Positions 7,818 to 9,602 of a DNA stretch of 9,602 nt are shown one piece after another. Origin of the DNA: an uncultured Eubacteriales bacterium (GTDB lineage Bacteria; Bacillota; Clostridia; Christensenellales; Borkfalkiaceae). The notes beneath the pieces were generated by a model, which saw only the letters and a program-made list of their open reading frames with translations, made no database searches and was not told where the DNA came from. Position 1 is the first letter of the stretch, and each line of letters opens with the position of its first letter. The translations under genes were made by a program, and so were the position numbers. Location: the NCBI GenBank assembly GCA_905207385.1, contig CAJLLH010000035.1, positions 1-9,602 of the forward strand. The letters are read 5' to 3'.

Positions 7818-8044
7818 AAATTACTGTTAAAGATAAAGAAGGTACAAATTTTTCCATAGCTCTGCCAACGGGTATTACGCTCCGCTTGCTTTTAAGGTCG
7901 GGTAAAAAATACGTCGATTGCGGAAGTGCAAAAGCCTTGCGCGATATCATAAAGGCTGCAAAGGCTGCAAAAAAGCAGTGGGGACACCTTAAAATAGTGG
8001 AAATACATACCTCGGACGGCGAAGAAGTTGAAATAACATTATAA
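7814..8044 (+). CDS. Small protein homologous to the C-terminal domain of the preceding regulator
   Basis: The protein has 76 residues and no signal peptide or membrane segment. It aligns along its whole length with residues 85-157 of the upstream XRE protein. MKITVKDKEGTNFSIALP matches LKITVHSSDGDNVKLNLP, and LKIVEIHTSDGEEVEITL matches GKLIEINSADGDIVEISAE, with an amphipathic basic helix between (KALRDIIKAAKAAKKQWG). It therefore looks like a free-standing copy of the regulator's C-terminal domain. Its ATG overlaps the XRE stop codon (ATGA at 7814-7817), and the upstream gene supplies only a purine-rich stretch as ribosome binding site, which suggests coupling. A partner or modulator of the regulator that pairs through the shared domain is a reasonable guess, but function is unknown. 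Confidence 0.75.
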   Translation: MKITVKDKEGTNFSIALPTGITLRLLLRSGKKYVDCGSAKALRDIIKAAKAAKKQWGHLKIVEIHTSDGEEVEITL

Positions 8045-8052
8045 AAAGCAGA

Positions 8053-8080
8053 GCGGCGGCGCAAAACTTTGTGCCGCCGC
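8053..8080 (+). terminator. Terminator-like hairpin after the XRE pair
   Basis: GCGGCGGCGCAAA (8053-8065) pairs with TTTGTGCCGCCGC (8068-8080), 13 positions with one G-U. Because the centre is only two bases, the innermost A-T pairs will open. It starts eight bases after the stop codon of the small gene. The following ATACTTTA is a poor T run, as with other hairpins in this window, but placement between a stop codon and a fresh promoter favours termination. Confidence 0.55.
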
Positions 8081-8084
8081 ATAC

Positions 8085-8113
8085 TTTACAACCACAATAT
8101 TTTGTGGTATAAT
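8085..8113 (+). promoter_or_regulatory. nrdR promoter
   Basis: TTTACA (8085-8090), a 17-base spacer and a perfect TATAAT (8108-8113) make a near-consensus housekeeping promoter, the best in the window. It lies five bases after the preceding hairpin and 50 bases before the nrdR start, so transcription should begin near 8120. The spacer is filled by an NrdR-box palindrome, described separately. Confidence 0.8.
8091..8108. promoter_or_regulatory. NrdR box inside the nrdR promoter spacer
   Basis: ACCACAATATTTTGTGGT is an inverted repeat (ACCACAA / TTGTGGT around TATT). Its inner 16 bases (8092-8107) agree with the known NrdR-box consensus acaCwAtATaTwGtgt at about 13 of 16 positions, including the key C, A, AT, T and G. 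The gene immediately downstream encodes NrdR, which makes the match convincing. A repressor bound here would cover the space between -35 and -10. NrdR boxes usually come in pairs about 31-32 bases apart, and I see only one. Confidence 0.7.
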
Positions 8114-8163
8114 ATACCAAAACGGCGGCAAAAATATTTCCGCAAACGTAAAAGGTGGTTAAT

Positions 8164-8649
8164 ATGAAGTGCATGTACTGCGGCTGTGAAGACAGCAAGG
8201 TTATAGACAGCCGTTCGGCGGACGAAGGCAGAACTATCAGAAGAAGAAGGGAGTGCCTTGCCTGCGGCAGAAGGTTCACCACTTACGAAACTATTGAAGA
8301 TACGCCCGTGCTCGTAATCAAATCGAGCGGCAACAGACAGGCGTTCGACCCTCAGAAAATAAAAAACGGCGTAATAAAGGCTTGCGAAAAGCGTCCCGTG
8401 CCAATGGCAAAAATCGACGCCCTTGTAGACAGCGTTTCAAAACAGGTCTACAACTCCATGGAGCAGGAAATTTCTTCCAAATCCATAGGCGAAATGGTAA
8501 TGAACGAGCTTAAAAACATAGACGAAGTAGCTTACGTTCGCTATGCCTGCGTATACCGTTCTTTCAACGATATTTCAAGCTTTATGGCTGAACTTCAGAG
8601 CCTTATGGAAAATAAGCAGAACGGCTCTTCAGACGGCAAAAAAGGCTGA
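8164..8649 (+). CDS. nrdR: Transcriptional repressor NrdR
   Basis: NrdR is a zinc- and nucleotide-binding repressor of ribonucleotide reductase genes that senses ATP versus dATP. The protein has 161 residues, normal for the family. The N-terminal zinc ribbon holds Cys3, Cys6, Cys31 and Cys34, with the conserved VIDSRSADEGRTIRRRREC and RRFTTYE between and after them. The ATP-cone domain (about 49-139) begins VLVIKSSGNRQAFDPQKIKNGV and ends VAYVRYACVYRSFND. The start is the ATG at 8164, five bases after AGGTGG (8153-8158). A GTG at 8155 lies within that ribosome binding site and would spoil the conserved MKCMYCG beginning. The promoter contains an NrdR box, so autoregulation is likely. No ribonucleotide reductase gene is in view; the neighbours are an XRE pair and ispG. 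Confidence 0.97.
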   Translation: MKCMYCGCEDSKVIDSRSADEGRTIRRRRECLACGRRFTTYETIEDTPVLVIKSSGNRQAFDPQKIKNGVIKACEKRPVPMAKIDALVDSVSKQVYNSMEQEISSKSIGEMVMNELKNIDEVAYVRYACVYRSFNDISSFMAELQSLMENKQNGSSDGKKG

Positions 8650-8665
8650 GTTTAGGCAATAATTT

Positions 8666-8682
8666 CAAGCGCGCCGCGCTTG
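8666..8682 (+). other. Short GC hairpin after nrdR
   Basis: CAAGCGC (8666-8672) and GCGCTTG (8676-8682) pair exactly around GCC. It is followed by CTTCAATTTAAAATTTCT, a broken T-rich stretch, so it may be a modest nrdR terminator. The octamer CGCGCCGC in it (8670-8677) recurs at 8707-8714 at the foot of the next hairpin, so the two structures could in principle compete for the same pairing partner. Confidence 0.4.
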
Positions 8683-8709
8683 CTTCAATTTAAAATTTCT
8701 GTATATCGC

Positions 8710-8732
8710 GCCGCTCCTATGGGGCGGCTTTT
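8710..8732 (+). terminator. Terminator-like hairpin just before the ispG ribosome binding site
   Basis: GCCGCTCC (8710-8717) pairs with GGGGCGGC (8721-8728), eight positions with one G-U, around the loop TAT, and is followed by TTTT (8729-8732). This is the most terminator-like structure in the window by its T run. Only 14 bases separate it from the ispG start, and those hold the ribosome binding site, so no promoter fits between. It is either inside the ispG leader (an attenuator) or crossed by readthrough. A weak promoter-like pair, TTGCTT-16-TATATC (8680-8707), would start transcription within the stem. Confidence 0.6.
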
Positions 8733-8746
8733 GAATGGGAGGGACT

Positions 8747-9602
8747 ATGACCCGTAAAGTTAAAATAGGCGATATTTTTGTCGGCGGCGGAGAGAGCGTA
8801 AAGGTGCAGTCAATGTGCACGGCAAAGACTTCGCGCGTTGACGAAGTGTGCGCACAGATATCCGCGCTCGAGGCGGCGGGGTGTGAAATTATCCGCGTAT
8901 CCGTTCTCGACGAAGAGGACGCCGCAGCAATAAAAGAGATTAAAAAAAGAATAAACATTCCCCTCGTCGCGGACATACATTTTTCGGCGCGCCTTGCCGT
9001 TGCCGCCATAGAAGCGGGTTGCGATAAAGTCCGCATAAACCCGGGCAATATAGGCGGCGAAAACAACGTAAAGCTTGTTGCCGACTGCATAAAGTCGCAC
9101 GGCATACCCGTGCGCGTAGGTTCAAATACGGGCAGCATTGAAAAGGAATTTCTTTCAAAGTACGGCGTATGCGAAACTTCGCTTGTGGAAAGCGCATTGA
9201 AAAGCGTAGGCATGCTTGAAAAGTACGGCGTGGAGAACATAGTAATTTCCGTAAAGGCTTCTTCCGTGCCGCTAACGTACAAGGCTTATACAATGCTTTC
9301 GTCGCGCACGGACTATCCCTTGCATATCGGCGTTACCGAAGCGGGCACGTACGAAAGCGCGCTCGTAAAATCTTCGGCGGCGCTTGGCGCGTTGCTTTTG
9401 AACGGCATAGGCGATACTATCCGCGTTTCAATAACCGGCGACCCCGTGCGCGAAATTTATGCCGCGCGCAGAATTCTTCAGTCGGTAGGGCTTGATAAAA
9501 ATTTTGCCGACGTCATATCCTGCCCCACGTGCGGCAGATGCCAGTGGAATTCGGCGGCGCTTGCGGAACTTGTTTCCGATAATGTAAAAAACATAAAAAA
9601 AC
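8747..9602 (+). CDS. ispG: HMBPP synthase IspG (GcpE), cut by the window end
   Basis: IspG reduces the cyclic diphosphate MEcPP to HMBPP in the non-mevalonate isoprenoid pathway, using a [4Fe-4S] cluster. The window holds the first 285 residues of a protein that is usually about 350. The TIM-barrel part begins TRKVKIGDIFVGGGESVKVQSM and contains GCEIIRVSV, PLVADIHFSARLA, KVRINPGNIG, PVRVGSNTGSI, PLHIGVTEAG and NGIGDTIRVSIT. The cluster-binding part begins with SCPTCGRC (258-265), where Cys259 and Cys262 are the expected first two ligands; the third should lie beyond the window. An extra Cys265 follows. The start is the ATG at 8747, four bases after GGAGG (8738-8742). It follows nrdR by 97 bases, a gap that carries two hairpins. 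Confidence 0.96.
   Translation, partial: MTRKVKIGDIFVGGGESVKVQSMCTAKTSRVDEVCAQISALEAAGCEIIRVSVLDEEDAAAIKEIKKRINIPLVADIHFSARLAVAAIEAGCDKVRINPGNIGGENNVKLVADCIKSHGIPVRVGSNTGSIEKEFLSKYGVCETSLVESALKSVGMLEKYGVENIVISVKASSVPLTYKAYTMLSSRTDYPLHIGVTEAGTYESALVKSSAALGALLLNGIGDTIRVSITGDPVREIYAARRILQSVGLDKNFADVISCPTCGRCQWNSAALAELVSDNVKNIKK

Noticed and set aside
8123..8138. Second NrdR box downstream of the first
   Set aside because: Only the AT-rich core AAATATTT fits; the outer C and G contacts are missing and the spacing (37 bases) is not the usual 31-32.
8155..8163. Upstream GTG start for nrdR
   Set aside because: It lies in the ribosome binding site itself and would displace the conserved MKCMYCG start.
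1..9602. Mobile element, CRISPR array, toxin-antitoxin or defence system
   Set aside because: There are no transposase or integrase motifs, no repeated spacer structure and no terminal repeats. The XRE pair is not a clear toxin-antitoxin pair, because its second protein resembles the regulator's own domain rather than a known toxin.

Overview
This window looks like housekeeping DNA from a bacterium of the Clostridia (Bacillota). The evidence is a single-chain, clostridial-type PurL of about 1233 residues with its glutaminase fused on, strong purine-rich ribosome binding sites, and a purH-purD-purL order. Base composition is moderate, and over most of the window isoleucine is written mainly as ATA and glycine as GGC. 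That style is familiar from uncultured gut Clostridia, but I cannot place the organism more closely. I see no mobile element, CRISPR array, tRNA or rRNA, and nothing I would call a wholly new system.

Layout. Positions 14-313 (minus) encode a small three-helix membrane protein, probably of the DUF1294 type. It diverges from purH (365-1987), with only 51 bases between the two starts. PurD (2109-3389) and PurL (3475-7176) follow on the plus strand. Each purine gene is separated from the next by a gap of about 85-120 bases holding a GC-rich hairpin. A perfect 15-bp stem-loop (7228-7266) closes the purine block. A promoter then leads into two overlapping genes: an XRE-type regulator with an added C-terminal domain (7344-7817) and a 76-residue protein that looks like a stand-alone copy of that domain (7814-8044). 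After another terminator-like hairpin comes the best regulatory site of the window. A near-consensus promoter has an NrdR-box palindrome filling its spacer, directly ahead of nrdR (8164-8649). The window ends inside ispG (from 8747), whose ribosome binding site is preceded at once by a terminator-like hairpin.

How the genes work together. PurD makes GAR (step 2), PurL makes FGAM (step 4) and PurH does the last two steps to IMP. The remaining pur genes are not in view. NrdR represses ribonucleotide reductase genes according to ATP/dATP state and here appears to control itself. IspG is an iron-sulfur enzyme of the non-mevalonate isoprenoid pathway. The XRE pair has no known target.

The most notable anomaly is a sharp change of codon usage inside purH at about 1000-1165. 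To the left, including the divergent gene, none of 29 isoleucine codons is ATA. To the right ATA is the main isoleucine codon (22 of 29 in purD, by hand count). This means either homologous recombination within purH or a chimeric assembly join, and read data would decide.
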